A stretch of DNA of 61,122 nt from Mxb001 sp049431945 (GTDB lineage Bacteria; Actinomycetota; Actinomycetes; S36-B12): positions 1 to 61,122 of the forward strand of contig JBMTDJ010000005.1 of assembly GCA_049431945.1 (NCBI GenBank), read 5' to 3'. A program made the translations under genes and the position numbers. Shown here piece after piece: positions 1 to 8,137 of the stretch. The notes under the pieces were generated by a model. The model did not search any database. It was not told the origin of the DNA and saw nothing but the letters and a program-made list of their open reading frames with translations. Position 1 is the first letter of the stretch; each line of letters opens with the position of its first letter.

Positions 1-280
1 AGTCACCGGCCTCGAGTTCCATCGCGGCGAGGCCGTAGGACACAGCGTTGGTGCCCGCGCATCCGTAGCCCTCGAGGTGCATGCCCAGCACCCCGAGCTC
101 GCCGAACTCCCGTGCCAGCTCGCGCGCCGGGATCGTGCCGGCCTCGAACCAGTCCGCGACCTCCGGCTTGATGCGCCGCTCGACGAAGTCCCGCACGACA
201 TCGCGGATGGCCCGCTCCTCCTCGGTAAGAAGGCCTTCGATGGCAAAGAGCTCCAGTGGCGGGCGGGGAGCGGTGGTCAC
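1..280 (-). CDS. Acyl-CoA dehydrogenase, N-terminal part (runs off the left edge)
   Basis: The first 93 codons of a flavoprotein acyl-CoA dehydrogenase are present; the rest lies outside the window. The peptide starts VTTAPRPPLELFAIEGLLTE and carries the all-helical N-terminal domain (RDVVRDFVERRIKPEV, then the GVLGMHLEGYGCAG segment), which resembles the glutaryl-CoA dehydrogenase branch more than straight-chain enzymes. The GTG start at 280 is fixed by an AGGAGG Shine-Dalgarno about six bases upstream. The family oxidises acyl-CoA thioesters with FAD and electron-transfer flavoprotein. The substrate cannot be decided because the catalytic base region is missing. It is divergent from the hydrolase that starts at 426. 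Confidence 0.85.
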   Translation of the reverse strand, partial: MTTAPRPPLELFAIEGLLTEEERAIRDVVRDFVERRIKPEVADWFEAGTIPARELAREFGELGVLGMHLEGYGCAGTNAVSYGLAAMELEAGD

Positions 281-425
281 GGGTCCTCCTGGCGACCCCG
301 GGATCGGGCGTACCGGGTGTCGATCCCAGTATTCCGCAGGCCCGCGGAATCGGCGCCGCGGGGCGAGCCGGGCCAATCCCGGGTCACGGCCACACCGGGA
401 GGGCCCATGCGCGAGGATGTGGGCC

Positions 426-2522
426 ATGCCATCGCTGCTTTCCCGCATTCGAGTTCCCCGGGACCTCGACCCCTCATCCCGGGCGGGGCTCATGCTCGCC
501 GCCGTGAGCGTCGGCTTGTCGTACCAACCGAATCTGCTCACGCGCAAGAGCATCGACCAGGGCATCATCACCGGAGTCTCGGGACTGGCGGGGTACTCGT
601 GGGGGGTGTCTGCGCACAGCGCCATGAGCGCGCTGGGCTCGCGCGTCGGGGGCAAGCGCGGTCAGGTCGCGGGCGATGCTCTCGTCGTCCTCGGGTCGGT
701 GGGCGTGAATCGGCTCCTCGCATGGCGCGAGCACGAGCCCACCTGGCGCTCCGCCGCTCGGTTGCTGAGCGGGGCAATGGCGGCGGCCGCGGCGGCAGGC
801 ATGGCATCGCGCGTGGTCGAGGCCATCCCGAGCACGCCCGTGCGCATTGCTGCGACCACAGGGAGCGTCGCGGCCCTCGGCGCAGGTGTCTACGGCGCGA
901 CGCGGCTGTTGGGTCAGCAGGTCGGGACCACCGAACTCGAAACGTTCCGGTCTGCTCGTGACGAGGGGCTCGGGGGAGTCGTGCGCGCCATCCGGCAGAT
1001 TGCGACGGGGGAGCCGGACGATCTTGCCCAGGACCAGGACCTCACCGTCAATCCGATGGTGGCCAGCGGGATCGGTATCGCCGTCACCGGCACCCTGCTC
1101 GGCCTGGCCGCGGTGGAGTCACGCGTCACGCGGCTGTGGGGTCGCGGCGTGGCCTCCCTCTTCGGGGGTACGCCGGAGGAGCACGCCACGATCGCGCGCG
1201 GTCTCACGGCGGCAGCCACCGTCGTGGCCGGCGGCCTTGCACTCAAACTGGTCGATCGCGAACTCGGCAACGCTGGCGAGGGCACGGAGCCCGCGCACGC
1301 GATTCCGCCGGACATCCCGGAGATCACGGGCTCGCCGGTGTCCGGGCAGTCCTGGTCGGATCAGAGCCGCGAGGGTCGGCGCTGGCTCAGCATGGTTCTG
1401 CGTCCCGAGACGATCTCGGCCGTCATGGGCGAGCCCGCGACGCAGCCGATACGTGTCTACGCGAGCCTGTCGAGTTCGACGACCAAGGAGGGGCGCGCTC
1501 AGGTGCTCCTTGACGAGATCGACCGCACGCACGCGCTCGAGCGGCCGTACGTCGCGCTGTGGTCCCCGACAGGTTCCGGCTACGTCAACTACGTCGGATG
1601 CGAGACCTTCGAGTACCTCACCCGCGGCAACTGCGCCAGCCTGGCCATTCAGTACTCCGTCTTGCCGTCGTCGCTGTCGCTCACCGACGTGAAGCTCGGC
1701 ACCGACCAGACCCGCATGGTCTTCGCCGGAATCACCGAGCGGCTCATGGCGATGGATCCCGACAAGCGTCCTCGACTGTTCCTCTTCGGCGAGAGCCTGG
1801 GCTCACAGGTGAGCGAGGAGATGTTCGAGGGCATGGGGGTCTTCGGGCCGCAGAGCCTGGGCATCGAGGCCGGCCTGTGGATCGGCACTCCCGAGGCGAC
1901 GAAGTGGCGTCAGCAGCTGTGGGGCGACCGATCCGTGGCCGACGTACCCGGCGTTGGGCCGGGCGACATCTTCCTTCCGCGCTGGGTGGGCGACTGGACG
2001 CATATGCCGACGGAAGAGCGCGCACGGGTCCGCTACCTGCTCCTGCAGAACGGCGACGATCCCATCCCGAAGTTCTGGACCCCGGTGCTCTGGAAGCGTC
2101 CGGCATGGCTCGGCCCGTGGGGCAAGCGGCCCCCCGGATCGCCCCGGCACACCATCTGGTGGCCCGTGACGACCTTCCTCGCGACGTTCATCGACATGCT
2201 CAACGCGCTCGCGCCGACGCCAGGGATCTTCGTCGAGGGAGGCCACGACTATCGCCTCGAGCTCCCCGACGCCGTCCGCGAGGTTTGGCGCTTGGAATGC
2301 ACCGACGACCAGATGGCGTCCATGCAGCAGGCTCTGAGGCGCCGAGAGCTCGGCTGGGAAACCAAGCGCCGCTGGATGGAGGCCGAGGCCGTAGTCGGGC
2401 CCGAGGCCCGTGCGGAGAAGGAGCGCAAGGTCCTCGACGATGTCGCCACATGGACCGGGCGCACTTCCGTTACGGCCGCCGACGTCGTGCACATCATTGA
2501 TACTGACTGCCAGCCGACCTGA
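426..2522 (+). CDS. Membrane-anchored alpha/beta-hydrolase (Abhydrolase_9 type)
   Basis: A 698-residue protein with several hydrophobic segments in the first ~300 residues and a catalytic domain in the C-terminal half. The nucleophile elbow GESLGS places the serine at residue 457, preceded by the strand RLFLF. The architecture matches the actinobacterial family with an N-terminal membrane domain and a C-terminal alpha/beta-hydrolase domain (recalled as PF15420 + PF10081), whose substrates are mostly unknown; a lipid or ester substrate at the membrane is a guess. The frame is open further upstream, but the ATG at 426 is chosen because the protein family begins near the first hydrophobic stretch and a GAGG lies ~10 bases upstream. 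It converges on the amine oxidase with 6 bp between the stop codons. Confidence 0.8.
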   Translation: MPSLLSRIRVPRDLDPSSRAGLMLAAVSVGLSYQPNLLTRKSIDQGIITGVSGLAGYSWGVSAHSAMSALGSRVGGKRGQVAGDALVVLGSVGVNRLLAWREHEPTWRSAARLLSGAMAAAAAAGMASRVVEAIPSTPVRIAATTGSVAALGAGVYGATRLLGQQVGTTELETFRSARDEGLGGVVRAIRQIATGEPDDLAQDQDLTVNPMVASGIGIAVTGTLLGLAAVESRVTRLWGRGVASLFGGTPEEHATIARGLTAAATVVAGGLALKLVDRELGNAGEGTEPAHAIPPDIPEITGSPVSGQSWSDQSREGRRWLSMVLRPETISAVMGEPATQPIRVYASLSSSTTKEGRAQVLLDEIDRTHALERPYVALWSPTGSGYVNYVGCETFEYLTRGNCASLAIQYSVLPSSLSLTDVKLGTDQTRMVFAGITERLMAMDPDKRPRLFLFGESLGSQVSEEMFEGMGVFGPQSLGIEAGLWIGTPEATKWRQQLWGDRSVADVPGVGPGDIFLPRWVGDWTHMPTEERARVRYLLLQNGDDPIPKFWTPVLWKRPAWLGPWGKRPPGSPRHTIWWPVTTFLATFIDMLNALAPTPGIFVEGGHDYRLELPDAVREVWRLECTDDQMASMQQALRRRELGWETKRRWMEAEAVVGPEARAEKERKVLDDVATWTGRTSVTAADVVHIIDTDCQPT

Positions 2523-2528
2523 GGCTCC

Positions 2529-3899
2529 CTAACCGAGGAAGCGGGAGAACACCCTGGCGCGCAGGGCGGGCTTGCCGGTGCGTGTCTCCACGTCATCGGC
2601 CGAGCCCATGACGCGCAGGCCGACGTTGACACCGAGCCAGCGCAGGGGCTCGGGCTCCCACTCCGGCGAGAGGTGACCCACCCAGGGCAGCGAGGTGAGA
2701 TCGGTCTGGCGACCGCAGATGAGGTCGGCGAGCGTCTTGCCGCCAAGGTGCGAGGTGCCCACACCGTCACCGACATAGCCGCCGCCCCAGGCGATCCGCG
2801 TCACCGGGTCCAGGCCACACGACGCGAACCAGTCGCGCGGGATGCCGAGGGCCCCGCCCCAGGAGTGCGTGACCGCGTGACCGGAGACCGCGGGAAACAG
2901 GTCGACGAGGTTGCGCCACAAATCGGCGAAAACGGCGGGGTTGCTGTCGTACTCGGGTCGGATCGAGGATCTGAAGTGGTACGGCGCGCCCCTGCCTCCG
3001 AACGCGAAGCGGTCGTCGGCGGTGCGCTGGCCGTAGATGATCAGGTGGCGACCATCGGAGAAGGTCTGCCGTCGGTCGAGACCGATGGTGTCCCAGACGT
3101 CCGCGCCCAGGGGCTCGGTGGCGATCATGAGCGAGTAGACCGGCACCATGGCGCGCGAATAGCCGGGGAGCTCGGAGGTGTAGCCCTCGGTGGCGCGCAC
3201 CACGTACTGCGCCCTGACTCGTCCATGCTCGGTGCGCACGAACCCCGGACGCAACTCGGTAACGCGCGAGTGCTCGTGGATGCGGCCGCCGCGCTGGACG
3301 ACGGTGCGCGCCAGTGAACGCACGAGACGCGCGGGGTGGATCGCCGCGCAGTGAGGCGTGTACGTCGCGCCGATGACGTCGGTGGCATCGAGCATGGCCC
3401 GAGCCTCGTCGCGGGAGAGGAGTCTGTAGTCGTCCTCGCCGAAACCCCAGCGGCGCCACTCGGCGATCTCCTCCTGGGCTCGCTGCCACTGCAGGGGCGT
3501 GCGGGCGGCGATCACGGATCCACCCTTCGCCCAGTGGATGTCCCAGCCCTCGGATTCAGCCACGCGACCGATGTCGTCCACGGTGTCGTGCATCGCGCGC
3601 TGCAGCCGCACCGCCGCATCGCGACTGCTCTGGGCAGCCACGGTGGCCACGCTGGCCGGGAAGAGGGCCGAGCACCAGCCGCCATTGCGTCCGCTCGCGC
3701 CGAATCCCGCGTGCTCAGCCTCCAGGATGGTCACACGGATACCGGGCTGCGTGGTGAGCAGGTAGTACGCGGTCCACAGCCCGGTGTAGCCGGCGCCGAC
3801 GATCACCACATCCGCATCGGCGTCGCCGCTGAGCGGCTCGCCAAGCGGTGCGCGCAGGTCATCGGGCAGGGTGTCCCACCACAGGGATCGCGTGGTCAT
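2529..3899 (-). CDS. FAD-dependent amine/amino-acid oxidase (DAO family, PuuB-like)
   Basis: A 456-residue flavoprotein with an N-terminal Rossmann FAD motif (DVVIVGAGYTGLWTAYYLL) and the second FAD-contact motif GFGASGRNGGW, both typical of glycine/D-amino-acid oxidases and of gamma-glutamylputrescine oxidase PuuB. It is the last gene of the operon lrp-aminotransferase-PNPOx-DAO. The ATG at 3899 overlaps the upstream stop as ATGA; a GTG three codons earlier is the alternative. Neighbouring aminotransferase and aldehyde-dehydrogenase genes suggest oxidative deamination of a polyamine or another primary or secondary amine. No gamma-glutamylputrescine synthetase or hydrolase gene is present in the window, so a strict Puu pathway is not supported. 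The exact substrate is unknown. Confidence 0.85.
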   Translation of the reverse strand: MTTRSLWWDTLPDDLRAPLGEPLSGDADADVVIVGAGYTGLWTAYYLLTTQPGIRVTILEAEHAGFGASGRNGGWCSALFPASVATVAAQSSRDAAVRLQRAMHDTVDDIGRVAESEGWDIHWAKGGSVIAARTPLQWQRAQEEIAEWRRWGFGEDDYRLLSRDEARAMLDATDVIGATYTPHCAAIHPARLVRSLARTVVQRGGRIHEHSRVTELRPGFVRTEHGRVRAQYVVRATEGYTSELPGYSRAMVPVYSLMIATEPLGADVWDTIGLDRRQTFSDGRHLIIYGQRTADDRFAFGGRGAPYHFRSSIRPEYDSNPAVFADLWRNLVDLFPAVSGHAVTHSWGGALGIPRDWFASCGLDPVTRIAWGGGYVGDGVGTSHLGGKTLADLICGRQTDLTSLPWVGHLSPEWEPEPLRWLGVNVGLRVMGSADDVETRTGKPALRARVFSRFLG

Positions 3900-4561
3900 C
3901 GTCTCCACTGTCGCACGTAGTCAGGCAGTGGCACGTCGACGGCAAGGTCGTCGGCTACTGGCTCGCCGAACGACTCCTCGATCGGCACCCAGCCGGCCCA
4001 GATGCGCGAGTAGACCGGATCGACGAGGTCGGTGTCCACGTCCTCCGGAGGGCCGTCACCGACCTTGACCGAGATCTCGTCGAGCGGCAGGGCAAGGGTG
4101 ATGGTCGCCTTGAGCTCCTGCGGTGCGGGGTGGCGGGCATCCACGGTGCGGCCCGGCATGAGGCTCTCCGAGAGGTCCAGGAGCGCCTCGATCTCCTCGT
4201 CACCTTCGAGCCGCCGGCAGGTGCCGAGCGCCATGACGCAGCGGTAGTGCATGGACGACTCGAAGAGACTGCGTGCGAGCACGAGACCATCCAGCAGGGT
4301 GACGGTCAGGCAGGTGGGTGCACCATCTGCCAGGGTGCGGAACAGTCGCGAGGCGCTCGACCCGTGGAAGATCACCTCGTCGCCGCGGCGCGCGTAGCCG
4401 ACGGGGACGACGTACGGCTGACCGTCGGTGACAACGGCGACATGGGCCATGAGTCCCGCGTCGAGGATGGCGTAGGCGACCTCTCGCTCCGTCACGGACT
4501 TCTCGGGGATCCGCTTCACGCGCGTGCGCGCGGTGGAGCCGGGGTCGGGTAGTGATGTCAT
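3896..4561 (-). CDS. Pyridoxamine 5'-phosphate oxidase-fold flavin-binding protein
   Basis: A 221-residue split-barrel protein of the PNPOx-like/nitroimidazole-resistance type. It shows the conserved pattern of a beta-strand rich core (AHVAVVTDGQPYVVPVGY), the segment IFHGSSASRLFRTL and the later MHYRCVMALGTCRRL. Such proteins bind FMN, F420 or haem; many have no proven reaction. Start and stop both overlap neighbours by ATGA, so it is translationally coupled inside the lrp operon. Its placement between an aminotransferase and an amine oxidase suggests a redox or vitamin B6-related helper, but this is inference. Confidence 0.8.
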   Translation of the reverse strand: MTSLPDPGSTARTRVKRIPEKSVTEREVAYAILDAGLMAHVAVVTDGQPYVVPVGYARRGDEVIFHGSSASRLFRTLADGAPTCLTVTLLDGLVLARSLFESSMHYRCVMALGTCRRLEGDEEIEALLDLSESLMPGRTVDARHPAPQELKATITLALPLDEISVKVGDGPPEDVDTDLVDPVYSRIWAGWVPIEESFGEPVADDLAVDVPLPDYVRQWRR

Positions 4562-5961
4562 AGCCGGTTGCCCGCCTCGGTGAGGACCGCGCGCAGGATC
4601 TGCTCGATCTCGTCGAAGTGCGACTGATCGCAGATGAGTGGTGGAGAGAGCTGGATGACGGGATCCCCGCGATCATCCGCCCGGCAGTAGAGTCCGTTGT
4701 CGAACAGCGCCTTGTCGAGGTAGCCCCGCAGCAGGCGTTCGGACTCCTCGTCGCTGAAGGTCTCTCGGGTCTCCTTGTCCTTGACCAGTTCGATGCCATA
4801 GAAGAAGCCGGCACCTCGGACGTCGCCGACGATCGGCAGGTCGTAGAGCCGTTCCAGGGTGGTGCGGAAGGCAGCCTCGTTGTCGCGCACGTGCTCAAGT
4901 AGCCCCTCGCGTTCGAAGAGGTCGAGATTGGCGAGCGCCACCGCGCTGGCGACCGGATGGCCACCCCAGGTGTAACCGTGGAGGAATGTATTGGTCCCGT
5001 GGCGAAAGGGCTCGAAGAGTCGATCGCTGGCGATCATGGCGCCGGCTGCGGCGTACCCAGAGGTCATGCCCTTGGCGCAGGTGATGATGTCAGGCTGCAC
5101 GCCGAAGCGATTGATGGCGAAGATGTCGCCGATGCGACCAAACGCCGTGATGGTCTCGTCCGCGACGAAGAGCACGTCGTACTCGTCGCAGATCTCGCGC
5201 ACGCGCTCGAGGTAGCCGGACGGGGGAGGGAAGCAACCGCCGGAGTTCTGCACCGGTTCGAGGAAGACGGCGGCCACTGTCTCGGGTCCCTCGAATTCGA
5301 TCGCCTCACGGATGCGTTCCGCAGCCCACAAGCCGAATGCCTTCTCGTCGTAGCGGTACTCCTCGGGCGCCCGGTAGAAGTTTGTATTGGGCACCTTGAT
5401 GCCGGTGGGCACCAGCGGCTCGAAGTACTTCTTGGCACCGGTGAGGCCCGTGATCGACAGCGCACCATGGGGTGTGCCGTGGTAGGCGATATTGCGGCTG
5501 ATCACCTTGTGCTTCATCGGTTTGCCCGTGAGCTTGAAGTACTGCTTCGCGAGCTTCCAGGCGCTCTCGACGGCCTCGCCGCCGCCCGTGGTGAAGAAGA
5601 CTCGGTTCAGGTCCCCGGGTGCATAGTGCGCGAGGCGCTCCGCAAGTTCGATCGCGCGTGGGTGGGCGTAGGACCAGATGGGGAAGAAGCCGAGCTCCTC
5701 CGCCTGGCGAGCGGCCGCGGCCGCGAGTTCCTTGCGCCCGTGGCCCGCCTGCACGACGAAGAGGCCGGCCAGGCCATCGAGGTAGCGCCGGCCCTGGTCG
5801 TCCCAAACGTAGGCCCCCTCTCCGCGCACCATGACCGGCACGTGGCCCTCGCCTGATTCGTAGATCGAGTGCCGGGTGAAGTGCATCCACAGGTGGCGCT
5901 CGGCTGCCGCGGCAAGGCGGTCGTCGCCCGGCTCGGTGACGAACTGCGGAGTGATAGTCAT
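4558..5961 (-). CDS. Class III (omega) aminotransferase, PLP-dependent
   Basis: A 467-residue fold-type I omega-aminotransferase. Visible signatures are the cofactor-phosphate loop GGGEAVESAWKLAKQY, the Asp pair region LFVADETITAFGRIG, and the Schiff-base lysine in CAKGMTSGYAAAGA. The family moves terminal amino groups of beta-alanine, GABA, putrescine or taurine to pyruvate or 2-oxoglutarate. In this locus beta-alanine (product of the ureidopropionase at 15925-16764) or putrescine (PotDABC substrate) are the best candidates; sequence alone does not separate them. It is coupled to lrp upstream and the PNPOx gene downstream by ATGA overlaps. Confidence 0.9.
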   Translation of the reverse strand: MTITPQFVTEPGDDRLAAAAERHLWMHFTRHSIYESGEGHVPVMVRGEGAYVWDDQGRRYLDGLAGLFVVQAGHGRKELAAAAARQAEELGFFPIWSYAHPRAIELAERLAHYAPGDLNRVFFTTGGGEAVESAWKLAKQYFKLTGKPMKHKVISRNIAYHGTPHGALSITGLTGAKKYFEPLVPTGIKVPNTNFYRAPEEYRYDEKAFGLWAAERIREAIEFEGPETVAAVFLEPVQNSGGCFPPPSGYLERVREICDEYDVLFVADETITAFGRIGDIFAINRFGVQPDIITCAKGMTSGYAAAGAMIASDRLFEPFRHGTNTFLHGYTWGGHPVASAVALANLDLFEREGLLEHVRDNEAAFRTTLERLYDLPIVGDVRGAGFFYGIELVKDKETRETFSDEESERLLRGYLDKALFDNGLYCRADDRGDPVIQLSPPLICDQSHFDEIEQILRAVLTEAGNRL

Positions 5962-6446
5962 CGGGTGCCCCAGGTGTAGATCTGCTTGCGGAGTTGCAGA
6001 TAGACGAATGTCTCGGTGCGCTTGACGCCCGGTATCGGGCGGATACGGCGATTGAGGATCTCGAGCAGATGGTCGTCGTCTTCGGCGACGACTTCTGCCA
6101 TGAGGTCGAACCCGCCAGCGCAGATGACGAGGTAGTCGACCTCAGGCAGTGCTTCGACCTCGGAGGCGACGGCCTCGAGGTCACCCTCGACCGTGATTCC
6201 GATCATTGCCGCCCGTGGAAAGCCAACCTGCAAGGGATTCGTGACGGCGACCACCTGGATGACACCGGAATCGACCAAGCGCTGGACGCGGTGGCGCACC
6301 GCCGCCTCGGAGAGCCCCACCGCCTTGCCGATCGCCGCGTAAGGGCGTCGGCCGTCCTGCTGCAGTTGCTCGATGATCGCCTTGGCGACATCGTCGATCG
6401 GTGCGGCAGCTCGGTCGCCCTCTCGGGTCAATGTGAGTCGGGGCAT
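5958..6446 (-). CDS. Lrp/AsnC-family transcriptional regulator
   Basis: A 162-residue Lrp-type protein. An N-terminal winged helix-turn-helix is seen around residues 15-70 (IIEQLQQDGRRPYAAIGKAV, then SEAAVRHRVQRLVDSGVIQV). It is followed by the RAM ligand-binding domain (PRAAMIGITVEG, then EVDYLVICAGGFDLMAEV). It heads the operon that includes the aminotransferase and amine oxidase and is divergent from the aldehyde dehydrogenase at 6622, the usual layout for a local regulator answering to the pathway substrate. Its mRNA looks leaderless: TAGGCT lies six bases before the ATG and no Shine-Dalgarno is present. Confidence 0.93.
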   Translation of the reverse strand: MPRLTLTREGDRAAAPIDDVAKAIIEQLQQDGRRPYAAIGKAVGLSEAAVRHRVQRLVDSGVIQVVAVTNPLQVGFPRAAMIGITVEGDLEAVASEVEALPEVDYLVICAGGFDLMAEVVAEDDDHLLEILNRRIRPIPGVKRTETFVYLQLRKQIYTWGTR

Positions 6447-6452
6447 GGAGGC

Positions 6453-6458
6453 AGCCTA
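6453..6458 (-). promoter_or_regulatory. -10 box of a leaderless lrp promoter
   Basis: On the minus strand TAGGCT is followed by exactly six bases and then the lrp ATG at 6446, so transcription should begin at or next to the A of the start codon. No -35 consensus was recognised. Confidence 0.55.
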
Positions 6459-6483
6459 GGCAGTGAGGGGGTGTCCAATCAAG

Positions 6484-6526
6484 GGAATTCGTCGTGTGAG
6501 GTCGATATAAGTATCGGAATTCGTCG
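6484..6526. promoter_or_regulatory. Candidate Lrp operator: phased direct repeats around a palindrome
   Basis: GGAATTCGTCG occurs at 6484-6494 and again at 6516-6526, a 32-bp period that is close to three helical turns. Between them CGATA (6503-6507) and TATCG (6512-6516) form an inverted repeat with a 4-base spacer. The site lies in the lrp/aldehyde-dehydrogenase divergent region and is AT-richer than its surroundings. Lrp-family octamers typically bind such phased sites, so control of both transcripts is a reasonable inference. Confidence 0.55.
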
Positions 6527-6565
6527 CGCATGGAGGCCCGAGCATGCGGGATGGTGAGCCAGCGC

Positions 6566-6601
6566 TAGCGTGAGCCTGCCGACCGGCCAGGGTGGCCGGT
6601 C
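6566..6601 (+). promoter_or_regulatory. Promoter -10 and 5' UTR hairpin of the aldehyde dehydrogenase gene
   Basis: TAGCGT at 6566-6571 is a good -10 with a predicted start near 6578. Immediately downstream GACCGGCCA (6581-6589) and TGGCCGGTC (6593-6601) form a perfect 9-bp stem with a GGG loop at the 5' end of the mRNA, just before the AAAGGA Shine-Dalgarno at 6610-6615. It could be a stability element, an attenuator or a DNA operator. Confidence 0.5.
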
Positions 6602-6621
6602 CTCGGACCAAAGGATGCGCT

Positions 6622-8067
6622 GTGAGCGACAAGCGGGTGCTGAACAACGTGATCGGCGGCGAGCGCGTGCCTTCGATGAGTGGCCAGACGCAGGATCTGG
6701 TCAATCCCTCGACCGGCGAGGTGTTCGCCTCGGCGCCCGTCTCGGGACCGGAGGACATCGACCGCGCGTACGCCGTGGCTGCTGATGCCTTCGCCGAATG
6801 GCGCGATTCGACCCCGGCTGAGCGTCAGAAAGCCCTCCTGGCGATCGCGGATCTCTTCGAGGAGCACGCCGACGAACTCGTCGCGCTGGAGAGCGAGAAC
6901 ACCGGCAAGCCCATCGCGGTGACCATGTCGGAGGAGATCCCCCCGATGGTCGATCAGATCCGCTTCTTCGCCGGTGCTGCGCGAGTGCTCGAGGGACGAG
7001 CCGCCGGTGAGTACATGAAGGGCTTCACGTCGATCATCCGTCGTGAGCCCGTGGGCGTCATCGGGCAGGTGACCCCGTGGAACTACCCGATGATGATGGC
7101 CGTCTGGAAGTACGCCCCGGCGATCGCCGCGGGCAACACCGTGGTTCTCAAGCCCTCAGACACGACTCCGGTTTCGACCGTGCGTATGGCGGAGCTCATC
7201 ACCGACGCGGGGATTCTGCCCCCCGGTGTCCTCAACGTGGTGACCGGTGATCGCGACACGGGTCGTGCGCTGGTGTCGCACCCCACGCCGCAGATGGTCG
7301 CGATCACCGGTTCCGTACGCGCGGGTATGGAGGTCGCGGGGGAGGCAGCCCGCGATGTGAAGCGCGTGCACCTGGAGCTCGGCGGCAAGGCCCCCATCGT
7401 GATCTTCGACGACGCCGACGTCGAGGCTGCCGCGGAGTGGCTGGCTGTCGCCGGCTACTTCAACGCCGGTCAGGACTGCACCGCCGCGACGCGCATGATC
7501 GTGGCTCCGGGAATCTACGACGATTTCGTCGCGGCAATCGGCCAACAGGCATCGGCTACGGCGACGACGTTCGACGACGGCCCGGGGGGCGAGGCGCTCG
7601 TGCCTCCGGTCAACAACGTCAATCAGCTCGAGCGCGTCCTCGGGTTCATCGAGCGGGCACCGTCGCATGCCCGCATCGTGGCCGGCGGCAAGCGCCAGGG
7701 TGATCGGGGCTTCTACATCGAGCCGACCGTCGTGGCCGACCTGCGGCAGGACGACGAGATGATCCAGAACGAGATGTTCGGCCCGGTCATCACCGTGCAG
7801 AAGTTTTCGGACGAGGCCGAGGCCCTCGCCTGGGCCAACGGCGTCAACTACGGCCTTGCCTCCTCCGTGTGGACCAAGGACTTCGGACGCGCCATGCGCA
7901 TGGCCAAGAACCTTGACTTCGGCTGTGTGTGGATCAACACCCACATCCCGCTCGTGGCCGAGATGCCTCACGGTGGCTTCAAGCACTCCGGCTACGGCAA
8001 GGATCTATCGATGTACGGGTTCGAGGACTACACCCGCATCAAGCACGTCATGGCCAGCCTGGACTAG
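6622..8067 (+). CDS. Aldehyde dehydrogenase, 4-aminobutyraldehyde/betaine-aldehyde type
   Basis: A 481-residue NAD(P)-dependent aldehyde dehydrogenase. It shows the cofactor/active-site strand VTPWNYPMMMAVWKYAP, the general base Glu252 in LELGGKAP and the nucleophile Cys286 in GQDCTAATR. The GQDC context and the overall sequence resemble gamma-aminobutyraldehyde dehydrogenases (PatD/PuuC side of the family). GTG at 6622 is chosen over upstream in-frame starts because AAAGGA lies six bases before it. It would convert an aminoaldehyde, made by the divergent amine oxidase or aminotransferase, to an amino acid such as GABA. A second related enzyme is encoded at 17039-18541. Confidence 0.9.
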   Translation: MSDKRVLNNVIGGERVPSMSGQTQDLVNPSTGEVFASAPVSGPEDIDRAYAVAADAFAEWRDSTPAERQKALLAIADLFEEHADELVALESENTGKPIAVTMSEEIPPMVDQIRFFAGAARVLEGRAAGEYMKGFTSIIRREPVGVIGQVTPWNYPMMMAVWKYAPAIAAGNTVVLKPSDTTPVSTVRMAELITDAGILPPGVLNVVTGDRDTGRALVSHPTPQMVAITGSVRAGMEVAGEAARDVKRVHLELGGKAPIVIFDDADVEAAAEWLAVAGYFNAGQDCTAATRMIVAPGIYDDFVAAIGQQASATATTFDDGPGGEALVPPVNNVNQLERVLGFIERAPSHARIVAGGKRQGDRGFYIEPTVVADLRQDDEMIQNEMFGPVITVQKFSDEAEALAWANGVNYGLASSVWTKDFGRAMRMAKNLDFGCVWINTHIPLVAEMPHGGFKHSGYGKDLSMYGFEDYTRIKHVMASLD

Positions 8068-8092
8068 TCCAGCGCTTGACCCATGGCACGGC

Positions 8093-8114
8093 CCCCGGAC
8101 CATCAGGTCCGGGG
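8093..8114. terminator. Hairpin terminator between convergent genes
   Basis: CCCCGGACC (8093-8101) and GGTCCGGGG (8106-8114) form a perfect 9-bp stem with an ATCA loop, extendable with a one-base bulge. It is 25 bp after the aldehyde dehydrogenase stop and before the convergent stop at 8138, so it probably serves both strands. There is no strong T tract, as is common in actinomycetes. Confidence 0.7.
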
Positions 8115-8137
8115 CCCTTCACTTGATGCCTGTGGTG

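Noticed and set aside
2529..5961. A complete Puu (gamma-glutamylputrescine) pathway
   Set aside because: A PuuB-like oxidase and an aldehyde dehydrogenase are present, but no PuuA-type ligase or PuuD-type hydrolase is encoded anywhere in the window.
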